A DNA stretch of 64,000 nucleotides from an uncultured Ruminiclostridium sp. GTDB taxonomy: Bacteria; Bacillota; Clostridia; Oscillospirales; Ruminococcaceae. The stretch is taken from positions 62,001-126,000 of the forward strand of contig CANQXF010000006.1 of assembly GCA_947627695.1 (NCBI GenBank), written 5' to 3'. Positions within the stretch are counted from its first letter, which is position 1; the number at the start of each line of letters is the position of its first letter. This document shows positions 51,292 to 60,232 of the stretch, piece by piece. The notes under the pieces are model-generated. The model was not told the DNA's origin, made no database searches, and saw nothing but the letters and a program-made list of their open reading frames with translations. The position numbers and the translations under genes are program-made.

Positions 51292-51961
51292 AGCCCATCA
51301 GCTTTACAGCCTCTTTTGCGGCGTTTTGCTCCGCCTCTTTTTTGCTTGCGCCAACGCCCGTTCCAATAATCTGCCCGTTTAAAAGCACGTTTGAAGTGAA
51401 GGTCCTGTTGTGCGCCGCTCCGCTTTCGTCCGCAAGCTCATAAACTACCTTTTCTTCGGGATTTTGCTGGATTATCTCCTGCAAAATGGTCTTGTAGTCG
51501 CCGATGAGCAGTTTTCCGCTTTTCAGCACGTCGATAGGGGGAATGAACGGCAGAATAAACTTTTGCGCCGCCGAAAATCCTCCGTCAAGATAAATAGCCG
51601 CTATCAGCGCCTCAAACGCGTCCGCAAGTATCGAACGGCGGTGACGTCCGCCAGTGTTTTCCTCGCCCTTGCCTAAAAATATCTCGTTGCCCAGCCCTAT
51701 TTTTTCCGCAAAAGGGAACAGGGAATGCTCGCACACTATGCTGGCTCTCAGCTTTGTGAGCTGTCCCTCGGGCTTGTCTAAATTCTCAAAAAGATACTTT
51801 GAAACTACCAGGGAAAGCACGCTGTCACCTAAAAACTCCAGCCGTTCGTTGCTGTGGTGGTTTTTTCCGCCCACAAACGAGGAATGGGTCAGCGCCTCCT
51901 TAAGCAGTCCCTTATCCTTAAATTCATATCCTATCCGCTGTTCAAAATCAGTCATTTGCAA
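51278..51961 (-). CDS. rnc: Ribonuclease III
   Basis: The 227-residue enzyme cuts double-stranded RNA in rRNA processing. The nuclease domain has the signature NERLEFLGDSVLSLVVS (about 37-53) and a second acidic cluster LADAFEALIAAIYLDGG. The double-stranded RNA binding domain (about 155-225) ends GASKKEAEQNAAKEAVKLM. It overlaps plsX and the radical SAM gene by 14 bases each, so the three are coupled. Confidence 0.96.
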   Translation of the reverse strand: MQMTDFEQRIGYEFKDKGLLKEALTHSSFVGGKNHHSNERLEFLGDSVLSLVVSKYLFENLDKPEGQLTKLRASIVCEHSLFPFAEKIGLGNEIFLGKGEENTGGRHRRSILADAFEALIAAIYLDGGFSAAQKFILPFIPPIDVLKSGKLLIGDYKTILQEIIQQNPEEKVVYELADESGAAHNRTFTSNVLLNGQIIGTGVGASKKEAEQNAAKEAVKLMGYETN

Positions 51962-52976
51962 CCTCTGTACCGTCTGTATTCAGCTTCTGCAGTGCGGCGG
52001 TCATCTCCTCGATAACGTTGTTTTCGATAAATTCCTTCGCCTGCCTTACCGCATTCTTGAACGCCAAAGCGTCGCTGCTGCCGTGAGCCTTTATAACAGG
52101 CTTTGCCGTACCCAGCAGGGGAGAACCGCCCGTTTCGCGGTAGTCCATTTTCCTTGACAGCTCCTTTATCCCTTTCATTGTGAAAAGGGAGCCTATTTTC
52201 GTGCCGAAATTCTTGAAAAACAGGCGTTTAAGGGAAATTTTCATAAATTTTCCCATACCCTCGATAGTTTTAAGATAAACGTTCCCCGTAAAGCCGTCCG
52301 TCACCAGAACGTCACAGCCGCCGAGCGCCGCCTCTCTTCCCTCGATACTGCCGATAAAGTTTACAGGCGCTTTCAGCAGAAGTTCTCTCGCCTCGCGCTC
52401 CAGATCTCTGCCCTTTTCCTCCTCGGTGCCAACGTTGAGCAGTCCTACACGGGGACTTTGCACGTTCATTATCTTGTCCATATAAACGCTGCCCATAACG
52501 CCGAACTGCTGTAACATCTCTGCCCTGCACTCCACGTTCGCCCCGCCGTCAAGGAGTATGTAGTTATTGTCCGCCGAGGGCATTATGGGAGCAAGTGAGG
52601 GGCGCTTCACGCCCTTTATTCTGCCTATCAGTGTGGTACCTCCTACCACCAGCGCCGCCGTACTGCCGCCGCTGATGAAAGCGTCCGCCTCGCCGTTTTT
52701 CACAAGCTGGAACGCAACGCCCATTGAGCTGTTCAGCTTAGCCTTTCGTATGTTGGTGGGATTGTCCTCTATTCTGATAATGCCGTCTGCGTTTTTCACC
52801 GTGATATTCTGAGTTGAAACGCCCAGCGCCTTTATTCTCTCGTTTACCTGCTTTTCGTCGCCGCAGAGAACGATATTGACGCCGTATTCCTTTACCGCCA
52901 GCGCAGCGCCCTTTATCACCTCGTCGGGAGCGTTGTCGCCGCCGAAAGCGTCCATTGCGACTGTTATCCTTGCCAT
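51948..52976 (-). CDS. plsX: Phosphate acyltransferase PlsX
   Basis: The 342-residue protein makes acyl-phosphate from acyl-ACP for phospholipid synthesis. Its start ITVAMDAFGGDNAPDEVIKG, the GGSTAALVVGGTTLIGRIKG segment, ILLDGGANVEC, GLLNVGTEEEKG and VTDGFTGNVYLKT are all family hallmarks. It heads the plsX-rnc-radical SAM-smc run. An acpP gene, often found between plsX and rnc, is not present here. Confidence 0.95.
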   Translation of the reverse strand: MARITVAMDAFGGDNAPDEVIKGAALAVKEYGVNIVLCGDEKQVNERIKALGVSTQNITVKNADGIIRIEDNPTNIRKAKLNSSMGVAFQLVKNGEADAFISGGSTAALVVGGTTLIGRIKGVKRPSLAPIMPSADNNYILLDGGANVECRAEMLQQFGVMGSVYMDKIMNVQSPRVGLLNVGTEEEKGRDLEREARELLLKAPVNFIGSIEGREAALGGCDVLVTDGFTGNVYLKTIEGMGKFMKISLKRLFFKNFGTKIGSLFTMKGIKELSRKMDYRETGGSPLLGTAKPVIKAHGSSDALAFKNAVRQAKEFIENNVIEEMTAALQKLNTDGTEVAND

Positions 52977-52998
52977 TTTAACAAACCCCTTTCCGATT

Positions 52999-54291
52999 TT
53001 ACTTGACGTAAGCGGCTTTCAGCCTTTCAAGCCCTCTTGCCGCTATCTTTTCGTATCTGTCCTGCTTGTTTTTTATATTTTCCTCAAGGGGCGGGAGTAT
53101 CCCCATATTCGCCCCCATAGGCTGAAAATCCTTGTTTTCCGTGGAAACGTGCCTGCAAAGAGCCCCGCACATAGTGCCGTCGGGAAGTACAAGCTCAGCT
53201 TCCCCCAAAATCCTTTTTGCAAGGCTTATCCCTGCGATGATCCCACTCATTGCGCTTTCAACGTAGCCCTCCACCCCGGTCATCTGCCCTGCAAAAAAGA
53301 CGTTTTCACTGCCCTTAAGCATAAACCTGCCGTCAAGGAGCAGGGGAGAGTTTAAAAACGTGTTGCGGTGCATAACGCCGTATCTTGCAAATTCGGCGCT
53401 TTCAAGCCCCGGTATCATACCGAACACCCGCTTTTGCTCAGGGAATTTCAGATTTGTCTGAAATCCCACGATATTGTACAGCGTTCCCTCGGCGTTTTCC
53501 CTGCGCAGCTGAACTGCCGCCCAAGGGCGGTGACCCGTGCGGGGGTCGGTAAGTCCCACAGGCTTCATACAGCCGTATCTCACGCTTTCCTCCCCGCGCT
53601 TTGCCAGGACCTCAACAGGCATACAGCCCTCGTAAACGGTTAAGTCCTCAAATTCCTTCAGCGGCGCCGTTTCCGCATTTATCAGCTCGTTATAGAACCG
53701 CTGATATTCCTCCCTGTTCATAGGGCAGTTGATGTAGTCCGCCTCCCCCTTGTCATAGCGGGTGGCGAAAAACGCCCTTGTCATATCAATGCTCTCAAAG
53801 GTAACTATGGGAGCCGCGGCGTCGTAGAAGCTGAGCGTATCGCCGCATTTTTCCCTTATCGCCTGCGCCATTTTGTCAGAGGTAAGAGGACCCGTAGCGA
53901 TGATCGTGTCCTTTTCGGGAAAGCAGGTTATCTCCTCCGAAACCACCGTTATATTGGGGTGGGAATTTATCTTTTCGGTAACGTAGTCGGAGAAAAGCTC
54001 ACGGTTCACCGCCAGCGCTCCCCCTGCGGGAACGGCAGTTTTGTCCGCCGCCTCAAGTATCAGCGAGCCCAGTATCCGCATTTCCGCCTTAAGCATACCG
54101 CTTGCGCTGTTTATCCTCGCCGCTTTCAGGGAGTTGGAGCATACCAGCTCCGCCAGACCGTTATAGCGGTGAGCAGGAGTGCGCTTGTTCGGCTTCATCT
54201 CGAAAAGCGTGACTCTTATCCCTCTTTCCGCCAAAGCCCAAGCCGCCTCACAGCCCGCAAGCCCGCCGCCGATGACTGTCGCTTTATTCAC
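52999..54291 (-). CDS. trmFO: tRNA (m5U54) methyltransferase TrmFO
   Basis: The 430-residue flavoprotein forms ribothymidine at position 54 of tRNA using methylene-tetrahydrofolate. It begins with the FAD motif VIGGGLAGCEAAWALAERG and has CSNSLKAARINSASGMLKAE, ATGPLTSDKMAQAI, FFAGQMTGVEGYVESAMSG near the end. The start is GTG at 54291 after AAGGAG. topA lies 12 bases upstream, the usual Firmicutes pair. Confidence 0.95.
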   Translation of the reverse strand: MNKATVIGGGLAGCEAAWALAERGIRVTLFEMKPNKRTPAHRYNGLAELVCSNSLKAARINSASGMLKAEMRILGSLILEAADKTAVPAGGALAVNRELFSDYVTEKINSHPNITVVSEEITCFPEKDTIIATGPLTSDKMAQAIREKCGDTLSFYDAAAPIVTFESIDMTRAFFATRYDKGEADYINCPMNREEYQRFYNELINAETAPLKEFEDLTVYEGCMPVEVLAKRGEESVRYGCMKPVGLTDPRTGHRPWAAVQLRRENAEGTLYNIVGFQTNLKFPEQKRVFGMIPGLESAEFARYGVMHRNTFLNSPLLLDGRFMLKGSENVFFAGQMTGVEGYVESAMSGIIAGISLAKRILGEAELVLPDGTMCGALCRHVSTENKDFQPMGANMGILPPLEENIKNKQDRYEKIAARGLERLKAAYVK

Positions 54292-54303
54292 AAAAACAGC
54301 TCC

Positions 54304-56388
54304 TTAATTTTCGTCAGGTTCTCTCTCGTAATCGCAGCCCTCGCCGTCGCAGTATATCTTACCCTTTTTGCCTGCCTTTTTGAACAGCGTCTTTCCGCAT
54401 TTGGGACAGGTTTCGGGGATAGGCGTATCCCAGTTCATATAGCCGCATTCCTTGTAGTTTTCACAACCGAAGAAGGGCTTCCCCTTTTTGGATTTTTTCG
54501 CCAGCATCTTGCCGCCGCATCTGGGGCAAAGTCCCCCTGTTTCAACTACTATCTTCTTCGTGTTTTTACATTCGGGAAATCCCGAACAGCCTAAAAACTT
54601 CCCGTAAGGCCCTATCTTTATCACCATAGGCTTTCCGCAAAGCTCGCAGACCTGGTCGGTAGGCTCGTCGGGTATCTTCACCCGCTTGCCGTCCATTTCC
54701 TCCTCCGCTTTTGTGAGAGTTTTGGAGAAATCCTTGTAGAAATCTCTCAGGACTTCCACCCATTCCTCCTTGCCCTCTTCTATCTTGTCAAGGTCGGTCT
54801 CCATTTTTGCGGTGAACTTAACGTCCACGATATGCTGAAAATGCTCCTCCAGCAGTACTGTTATGGTATCGCCAAGAGGCGTGGGCTTGAGCTGTTTCTG
54901 CTCAAATTCCACGTAATGCCTGTCAAGTATGGTTGAAATAGTGGGAGCGTAGGTGGAAGGCCTGCCTATGCCGTTTTCCTCCAGCGCCTTTATCAAAGTC
55001 GCCTCGTTGTATCTTGGAGGGGGCTGGGTGAAATGCTGGTTGCCTGTAAGCTCCTGCACCTTCAGCTTTTCTCCCTCAGTCAGCTTCGGAAGCGCGCCTC
55101 CGTTTTCCTCATCGTTTTCGGAAACCTCGGCGTACAGCTTGGTAAAGCCCTCGAACTTCACGGTAAAGCCGTTTGCCTTGAACGTACAGCTGCCCGCCTT
55201 AATTGAAGCGGCGACTGTGTTCAGCTGAGCGTTAGCCATCTGGCTCGCCATAAATCTCTCCCATATCAGCTTGTACAGCTTATACTGGTCAGAGGTAAGA
55301 CTGCTCTTTATGCTCTGTGGAGTTAATGCTACCGTTGAGGGACGCACCGCCTCGTGAGCGTCCTGGACGTTGCTTTTCGTTTTGTACGTTCTGGGCTTGT
55401 CGGGCAGGTAGTCCTCGCCGTAAAGCTCCTTTATAAGCGCCGCCGCAGCCGCCTTTGCCTCGTCGGAGATACGCAGGCTGTCAGTTCTCATATAGGTGAT
55501 AAGACCAACTGCGCCCTGACCCTCTATCTCAACGCCCTCGTACAATTCCTGCGCCGCTTTCATAGTACGGCGGGAGTTAAAGCCGAGGCGTCTGTTCGCT
55601 TCCTGTTGTAAGGTGGAAGTGGTGAACGGGGGAGCAGGCTGTTTTTTGCGGGTGGATTTTTTTATCTCGTCCACCGCAAAGTCCTGTCCCTCAAGGCTTT
55701 TCAGTATCTTGTCGGCGTCCGCCTTGCAGTTTAATTCCGCTTTCTTTCCGTCCACCTCGGACAGCTTGACAGGGAAAGCCTTTTTGCTTGAAGCGGCAAG
55801 GAGCTTCCCGTCAATGCTCCAGTATTCCTTGGGAACGAACGCCTTTATCTCGTTTTCACGGTCGACTATCAGCTTTACCGCCACGGACTGAACTCGTCCT
55901 GCCGAAAGCCCTCTGCGCACCTTTTTCCACAGGAACGGGCTCAGCTTGTACCCCACGATACGGTCAAGGATACGCCTTGCCTGCTGTGCGTTTATCAGGT
56001 CGGTGTCAAGACTGCGGGGATTTTTCATTCCCGCCTCAACGCCGCTTTTCGTTATCTCGGAAAAGGTAACTCTGATAGGTTGACTGCCGTCAAGTCCCAG
56101 CACGTTGGCAAGGTGCCATGAAATGGCTTCTCCCTCACGGTCAGGGTCGGTTGCAAGATACACCTTTCCCGACTTTTTGACGTAGCCCTTCAGCTCTTTT
56201 ATCAGATTCGCCTTATCCTTCTTGTTCTCGTAAACGGGAGCGAAATCATGCTCCACGTCCACGCCGAGCTTTGATTTTGGCAGATCTCTTATATGCCCCG
56301 CACAGGCGACAACGTGATATTTTTTGCCCAGATATTTCTGTACGGTCTTCGCCTTTGAGGGCGACTCCAAAATTACTAAATCAGACAT
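54304..56388 (-). CDS. topA: DNA topoisomerase I
   Basis: The 694-residue type IA topoisomerase relaxes negative supercoils. Domains: TOPRIM (about 1-115; LVILESPSKAKTVQKYLG and the DPDREGEA acidic motif), the central gate domain with the active-site Tyr in GLITYMRTDSLRIS (about 290-303), and C-terminal zinc ribbons with four-Cys sets (CELCGKP...CSGFPEC, CPRCGGKM...CENYKECG, CPKCGKTL...CDGEGC) from about 580 to the end. It is cotranscribed with trmFO. A repeat element lies immediately upstream of its start. Confidence 0.97.
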   Translation of the reverse strand: MSDLVILESPSKAKTVQKYLGKKYHVVACAGHIRDLPKSKLGVDVEHDFAPVYENKKDKANLIKELKGYVKKSGKVYLATDPDREGEAISWHLANVLGLDGSQPIRVTFSEITKSGVEAGMKNPRSLDTDLINAQQARRILDRIVGYKLSPFLWKKVRRGLSAGRVQSVAVKLIVDRENEIKAFVPKEYWSIDGKLLAASSKKAFPVKLSEVDGKKAELNCKADADKILKSLEGQDFAVDEIKKSTRKKQPAPPFTTSTLQQEANRRLGFNSRRTMKAAQELYEGVEIEGQGAVGLITYMRTDSLRISDEAKAAAAALIKELYGEDYLPDKPRTYKTKSNVQDAHEAVRPSTVALTPQSIKSSLTSDQYKLYKLIWERFMASQMANAQLNTVAASIKAGSCTFKANGFTVKFEGFTKLYAEVSENDEENGGALPKLTEGEKLKVQELTGNQHFTQPPPRYNEATLIKALEENGIGRPSTYAPTISTILDRHYVEFEQKQLKPTPLGDTITVLLEEHFQHIVDVKFTAKMETDLDKIEEGKEEWVEVLRDFYKDFSKTLTKAEEEMDGKRVKIPDEPTDQVCELCGKPMVIKIGPYGKFLGCSGFPECKNTKKIVVETGGLCPRCGGKMLAKKSKKGKPFFGCENYKECGYMNWDTPIPETCPKCGKTLFKKAGKKGKIYCDGEGCDYEREPDEN

Positions 56389-56397
56389 AGATCCCCC

Positions 56398-56535
56398 AGT
56401 TGACAGTTGACAGTTGACAGTGTAAAGTGTAAAGTTAAGGTGTTTTTTGCCTTTGGCAAAAAACAGATTTTGGATTTTCGCCTGCGGGTCCGCACTTTTG
56501 CGTTGATACGTTACAGGTTTTTTACATTGTCAAAT
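56398..56535. repeat. Divergent copy of the palindromic intergenic element
   Basis: This copy keeps the repeated GTTGACAG end next to the topA start, a perfect hairpin GTTTTTTGCC-TTT-GGCAAAAAAC with another stem sequence, and a diverged core (TTCGCCTGCGGGTCCGCAC). The second hairpin is lost and the distal end is degraded. It lies between the TrmH-family gene and topA, in the same orientation as the other copies. Confidence 0.7.
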
Positions 56536-56543
56536 ATCTGCTG

Positions 56544-57323
56544 TCAGTTCCGTTTTGTCATTTCCCAGCATATTATTGCTGCCGCCGCGGCGGCGTTCAG
56601 CGACTCTGCGCCGCTTACGGGAATGTATATTTTTTTGCAGAGAGCAGCGGCGGTCTTTGAAACGCCGTGCCCCTCGTTGCCTATTATAACGGCGGCTTTT
56701 TCGGGAAAAGCAACGTCCCCCAGCTTTTCCGCCGTCCTGTCCAGCATAGCGGCGTATACCTCAAAGCCGCTGTTTTTCAGCCCCGCAATCGCCTTTTCCG
56801 TGTCCGCCTGATACACGGGGATACGAAAAACGCTTCCCATCGAGGCTCTCAGGGTCTTGGGCGACCATATGTCGGCGCTGTCGCCGCACATGATAACTCC
56901 GTCCATTCCCAAAGCCTCGGCAGTTCTCAGCATAGTGCCTGCGTTGCCGCTGTCCTGGACGCAGTCCAGAACCAGAATTTTCCCGCTGTTTAATATTCTA
57001 TCAGGATTTACGGATTTGTCAAGGATTTTCCCCGCGATGAAAATGCCCTGCGGGGACTTTTGCTCGCTTAAATAAAGATAAACTTCATCTGAAACCGTGG
57101 TAACTTCACAAACCGCTTTCAGCTTTTTCGCAATTTCGGGAAATTTCTGCTCCGCCGTGTCGCTTATCAGCGTCCATTCAGGGGTTATCCCCGCTGAAAC
57201 GGCCTCCATACACAGCTTTACGCCCTCTGCGGCAAACAGCCCTGTTTCGTCCCTCAGCTTTTTCTCTCTCAGCAAGCTCTTGCTTTTTACTATCAGAGGA
57301 TTTTTCCTTGAAGTGATTTTCAT
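56544..57323 (-). CDS. TrmH/SpoU-family RNA methyltransferase
   Basis: The 259-residue protein has an N-terminal substrate-binding domain (about 1-95; ITSRKNPLIVKSKSLL) and a SPOUT knot domain with all three motifs: DCVQDSGNAGTMLRTAEALG, VIIGNEGHGVS and IPVSGAESLNAAAAAAI. Such proteins put a 2'-O-methyl group on rRNA or tRNA. The exact target is not evident; it resembles the YsgA/RlmB type. Confidence 0.9.
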   Translation of the reverse strand: MKITSRKNPLIVKSKSLLREKKLRDETGLFAAEGVKLCMEAVSAGITPEWTLISDTAEQKFPEIAKKLKAVCEVTTVSDEVYLYLSEQKSPQGIFIAGKILDKSVNPDRILNSGKILVLDCVQDSGNAGTMLRTAEALGMDGVIMCGDSADIWSPKTLRASMGSVFRIPVYQADTEKAIAGLKNSGFEVYAAMLDRTAEKLGDVAFPEKAAVIIGNEGHGVSKTAAALCKKIYIPVSGAESLNAAAAAAIICWEMTKRN

Positions 57324-57352
57324 TTGACAATACTCCGCAGGTGTGATATTCT
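57324..57352 (+). promoter_or_regulatory. Candidate promoter of the gene at 57384
   Basis: TTGACA (57324-57329) and TATTCT (57347-57352) are 17 bp apart. A second -10-like TATAAT overlaps at 57352-57357. It starts right at the ATG of the divergent methyltransferase gene. Confidence 0.5.
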
Positions 57353-57383
57353 ATAATAAACTTACAAATTAAAAGGTGATAAA

Positions 57384-58337
57384 ATGGTTTTTTCCGAGCT
57401 GAAAAACATATCCGCCGAAACGGGGCTTCTTTGGGACGAGGACCGTCTTGCCCTTATCGGCACACTATATGATTATCCCGCCGTGCTTAAGGATATACCT
57501 GAAAAGAGGGAATATCTTCTTACGGTTTTCTGCCGTATGCGCCCGAGCGTTGATGAAAGCGTCACGAAAGGGATAACCCTTTTGCTGGACAAGCTGCCCC
57601 AAAATGCCGTTGCAGGCAGGAAAAACGAGCTTCACTACCAGCAGCTCCGCTTTAACGCCCAGTTTCTTTATCAGGAAAATCTTCCCCTGCTTGCGGACTT
57701 TGTGAAGGGGCTTGTCTCGCTTTTGAACAGCTTTCAGCTTGTCCCCTGCGAAATGGACGAAAAGACGGCGTTCCCAGTCGAAAAAATTCAGCCGAAAAAG
57801 AGGGAAAAGCGTCCCGCAGACAGCGTTTCCAAGCGCTTTGACAAATACAGCGTCAGAGGCTTTATAGGCGCGTTTCTTGGCGCGGCGGCGATGTCGGTGA
57901 TATCGGGAATGATAATCAAAGCCAACGACGGCTCGAACGTGGGCGTTATGCTGGCGTCCTGGTCGGCGGGAGCGCTTATCGCGCTGGTGACACTTGCGGA
58001 CTACCGTTTCCTCGCCCGCAAGATAGACGTTTTCGGCACCTTGTCCTGCTCCGCACTGACTGCGGCGGCGTGCTTTATCTGCTCCTGGATAGGGACGGTG
58101 AGGGCGATGATAAACACAGCCTCCGCAATTTTCCCCGACGTTCCGTTTTTCAGTGCCGTGAGGAACCGCACCTTGTATCTCGTGCTTTTCGGCGAGATAA
58201 CCGACGATTTCATTTTAATGCTGGTAAAGAGCCTTTTCAGCGCGTTGATAGCGTCGGCGGCGTTTTACACAGTATATTACCGCCGCCACTCCGCAATAAT
58301 GTACAGCGAGGGCGGGGATTACGTTGCAAAAAGCTGA
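57384..58337 (+). CDS. Membrane protein of unknown function
   Basis: The 317-residue protein has a soluble N-terminal half (about 1-150) rich in Leu, Lys and Asp, a basic linker (KKREKRPADSVSKR) and four or five membrane helices from about residue 160 to 300. I do not recognise the family. AAAAGGTG lies before the ATG. It stands alone with a promoter and terminator, between the divergent RNA methyltransferase gene and converging rplT. Base usage matches the neighbours, so it is probably a resident gene. Confidence 0.6.
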   Translation: MVFSELKNISAETGLLWDEDRLALIGTLYDYPAVLKDIPEKREYLLTVFCRMRPSVDESVTKGITLLLDKLPQNAVAGRKNELHYQQLRFNAQFLYQENLPLLADFVKGLVSLLNSFQLVPCEMDEKTAFPVEKIQPKKREKRPADSVSKRFDKYSVRGFIGAFLGAAAMSVISGMIIKANDGSNVGVMLASWSAGALIALVTLADYRFLARKIDVFGTLSCSALTAAACFICSWIGTVRAMINTASAIFPDVPFFSAVRNRTLYLVLFGEITDDFILMLVKSLFSALIASAAFYTVYYRRHSAIMYSEGGDYVAKS

Positions 58338-58390
58338 TTTTCCCCGGAAAAAGCCTTGCTTTGCTGAAAATAAATCGCTTTATATATACG

Positions 58391-58427
58391 AAATATCACG
58401 CCCGTAAACACAGGCGTGATATTTTTT
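58391..58427. terminator. Terminator between the membrane protein gene and rplT
   Basis: An 11-bp perfect stem (58392-58402 with 58413-58423) and ten-base loop with a strong T run on the plus strand and a weaker one on the minus strand; it probably also ends the infC-rpmI-rplT transcript. Confidence 0.82.
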
Positions 58428-58431
58428 GCCT

Positions 58432-58785
58432 TTACATAGCGGCTTTAGCCTTCTCGCAAAGAGAGGTGAAAGCGGCGGGGTCGTTTATTGCGATCTCGGA
58501 GAGCATTTTGCGGTTGAGCGCAATATCAGCTTTTTTAAGACCGCCCATAAATGTGGAATAATTCATACCGTTGAGCTTGCAGCCTGCGCTTATTCTTGCG
58601 ATCCACAGTCTGCGGAAATCTCTCTTTTTAAGACGTCTGCTTATATAAGCGTACTGACCTGATTTCCATACGGCTTCCTTGGCGGTTTTGAAAAGTCTGC
58701 TTTTTCCGCCCCAGTAGCCCTTTGCCAGTTTAAGTGTTTTATTTCTTCTCTTGCGTGTAGCAAGTGCGCCTTTTACACGAGCCAT
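58432..58785 (-). CDS. rplT: 50S ribosomal protein L20
   Basis: The 117-residue protein is a standard L20 ([57 protein letters not shown]). It binds 23S rRNA early in assembly and, in Firmicutes, also the infC leader to repress this operon. It is the last gene of infC-rpmI-rplT. Confidence 0.97.
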   Translation of the reverse strand: MARVKGALATRKRRNKTLKLAKGYWGGKSRLFKTAKEAVWKSGQYAYISRRLKKRDFRRLWIARISAGCKLNGMNYSTFMGGLKKADIALNRKMLSEIAINDPAAFTSLCEKAKAAM

Positions 58786-58800
58786 TGTTCATATCCTCCT

Positions 58801-59004
58801 TTACTTTGCGTAAGGCATGAGAGCCTTGATCTCTTTCATATCCGCTTCGCTGGCGTAAGAGCCTGCACGGTTGTTGCGCAGACGCTTTCTGCCCTTTTGA
58901 ATGAGTCTATGACGGCGGTTGGTGGTCTGATACTTTACCTTGCCGCCTGCCGTGAACTTAAAGCGTTTCTTGGCGCCGCTGTGGGTCTTGATCTTGTTTT
59001 TCAT
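58801..59004 (-). CDS. rpmI: 50S ribosomal protein L35
   Basis: The 67-residue basic protein matches L35: KIKTHSGAKKRFKFTAGGKV, then RRHRLIQKGRKRLRNNRAG. It lies 15 bases before rplT and 77 bases after infC. Confidence 0.96.
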   Translation of the reverse strand: MKNKIKTHSGAKKRFKFTAGGKVKYQTTNRRHRLIQKGRKRLRNNRAGSYASEADMKEIKALMPYAK

Positions 59005-59081
59005 TTATATAGCCTCCGTTCCTTTATTTTACAGATTTATTGTTCATTGCCGCAGCAAAAAGCCGCTGACATTGACAGCGT

Positions 59082-59717
59082 TTATTCCTGAGTGTCTGTG
59101 ATGTCGGTGTTCTCAGTGTTCTCGGTGCTTTCGTCGGGCTCGGACTTTTCGGGTTCGGGCTTTTTCTCCTGCTTCGGCTTGGGAGCTTTCTTTGCAGAAG
59201 GAGCAGCTTTCGGCTGCAACACCGCAGTAAAGTTCTTGCCCTCAAGCAAAGACGGCTTATCCGCAGCGCCGTAATCGGCGGCGGCGTCCATAAAGCGCTT
59301 CATAAGCTCCTCCCCCAGATTCATATGGGAAAGCTCTCTGTTGCGCTTGAAGCGTATCCTTATCTTTACCTTATCGCCGTTTTGCAGGAACTTTATCGCC
59401 TGAGCCACCTTGCGGTTGAAGTCGTTGGTGTCGATATTAAGGAACATACTTACTTCCTTAAGCTCAGACTGCTTCTGGTTCTTTTTCGCTTCCTTCTCAC
59501 GCTTGGTCTGCTCAAAACGGTATTTTCCGTAGTCCATTATCCTGCACACGGGAGGAACCGCCTGCGGTGCGATGAGGACAAGGTCAAGATCCGCCTCCTC
59601 CGCATGCTTTAACGCCTCCTCTGAGGACATTATGCCGAGCTGTTCATTTTCAGGTCCGATAACACGGACTTCCTTTTCGTTTATCTCCTCGTTGATGAGG
59701 GGCTGTTTAGCGCTGAT
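59082..59717 (-). CDS. infC: Translation initiation factor IF-3 with AUC start codon
   Basis: IF-3 keeps the 30S subunit free and checks the start codon. The first ATG in frame (59630) would cut off the family's N terminus. Reading upstream in frame gives QPLINEEINEKEVRVIGPEN, the true IF-3 start, and the only initiation site is ATC at 59717, nine bases after AAGGAG. A non-AUG start is known for infC and lets IF-3 limit its own synthesis. The protein then has 211 residues: N domain (about 1-80), linker helix, C domain (about 90-170), and an extra Pro/Lys/Glu-rich, then acidic Thr/Asp tail (about 170-211). Confidence 0.93.
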   Translation of the reverse strand: MSAKQPLINEEINEKEVRVIGPENEQLGIMSSEEALKHAEEADLDLVLIAPQAVPPVCRIMDYGKYRFEQTKREKEAKKNQKQSELKEVSMFLNIDTNDFNRKVAQAIKFLQNGDKVKIRIRFKRNRELSHMNLGEELMKRFMDAAADYGAADKPSLLEGKNFTAVLQPKAAPSAKKAPKPKQEKKPEPEKSEPDESTENTENTDITDTQE

Positions 59718-59893
59718 GGTCAGACACTCCTTCCGATAGTTGATAGTTTTTAGTTATTAGTAGTTAGTTTGTGGAAAATAAAAAGCACGGGAAGACGCTC
59801 CCGTGCTGAAAAATCATAGTTATAGATCTTCCGCAAAACATTGACCCTTTCGCAAAGCTGAGGGTGAGAGCAAATCTTCTTTTTGTTATGCAC
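59718..59893 (-). promoter_or_regulatory. infC leader with attenuator, candidate L20 leader
   Basis: About 175 bases lie between promoter and start codon. A 9-bp perfect stem (59784-59792 with 59799-59807), followed on the minus strand by a T-rich run, forms a terminator inside the leader. Upstream pairings (for example GACCCTTTC with GAGGGTGAG-type strands near 59845-59875) could compete. This is the layout of the L20-controlled leaders in Firmicutes; I did not run a model match. Confidence 0.65.
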
Positions 59894-59899
59894 TTATGT

Positions 59900-59928
59900 A
59901 TTATAGCAGGTGTTATTGGGTTTGTCAA
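59900..59928 (-). promoter_or_regulatory. Sigma-A promoter of infC-rpmI-rplT
   Basis: On the minus strand consensus TTGACA (59928-59923) and TATAAT (59905-59900) are exactly 17 bp apart. Confidence 0.88.
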
Positions 59929-59970
59929 GGGGGAAAGGAAAATTTTTTAGGAAAAAGCTGTTTTATTCTC

Positions 59971-59999
59971 TTGACAAAAGGGGAGAAGTCGTGTAAAAT
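59971..59999 (+). promoter_or_regulatory. Sigma-A promoter reading into the 53-bp repeats
   Basis: TTGACA (59971-59976) and TAAAAT (59994-59999) with a 17-bp spacer. It is divergent from the infC promoter, 42 bp away. No reading frame follows, only the repeat unit. Confidence 0.75.
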
Positions 60000-60031
60000 A
60001 TGACCGTCAGATGTTGGATCGCTCATTGTAG

Positions 60032-60190
60032 TGGCGTTTCGCTGCCGTCCGTTTAATCACAATGGGAAATGCGGCCTGTTTTATTGGCGTTTCACTGCCG
60101 TCCGCTTATCCACAACGGGGAATGCGACCTGTTTTATTGGCGTTTCGCTGCCGTCCGTTTATCCACAACGGGAAAGGCGACCTGTAAAAG
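60032..60190. repeat. Three 53-bp tandem repeats containing DnaA boxes
   Basis: Units at 60032-60084, 60085-60137 and 60138-60190 are about 80-90% identical. Units 2 and 3 each contain a perfect DnaA box TTATCCACA (60106-60114 and 60159-60167). The matching place in unit 1 is TTAATCACA (60053-60061), two changes away. The 53-bp period is close to five helical turns. Confidence 0.85.
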
Positions 60191-60232
60191 CGATCATATT
60201 TTAAAAAATCTATCCCGCCTCAAGCGGGAGCT

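Noticed and set aside
60032-60190. Possible CRISPR array
   Set aside because: The 53-bp units follow each other directly with no unique spacers, and no cas gene is present.
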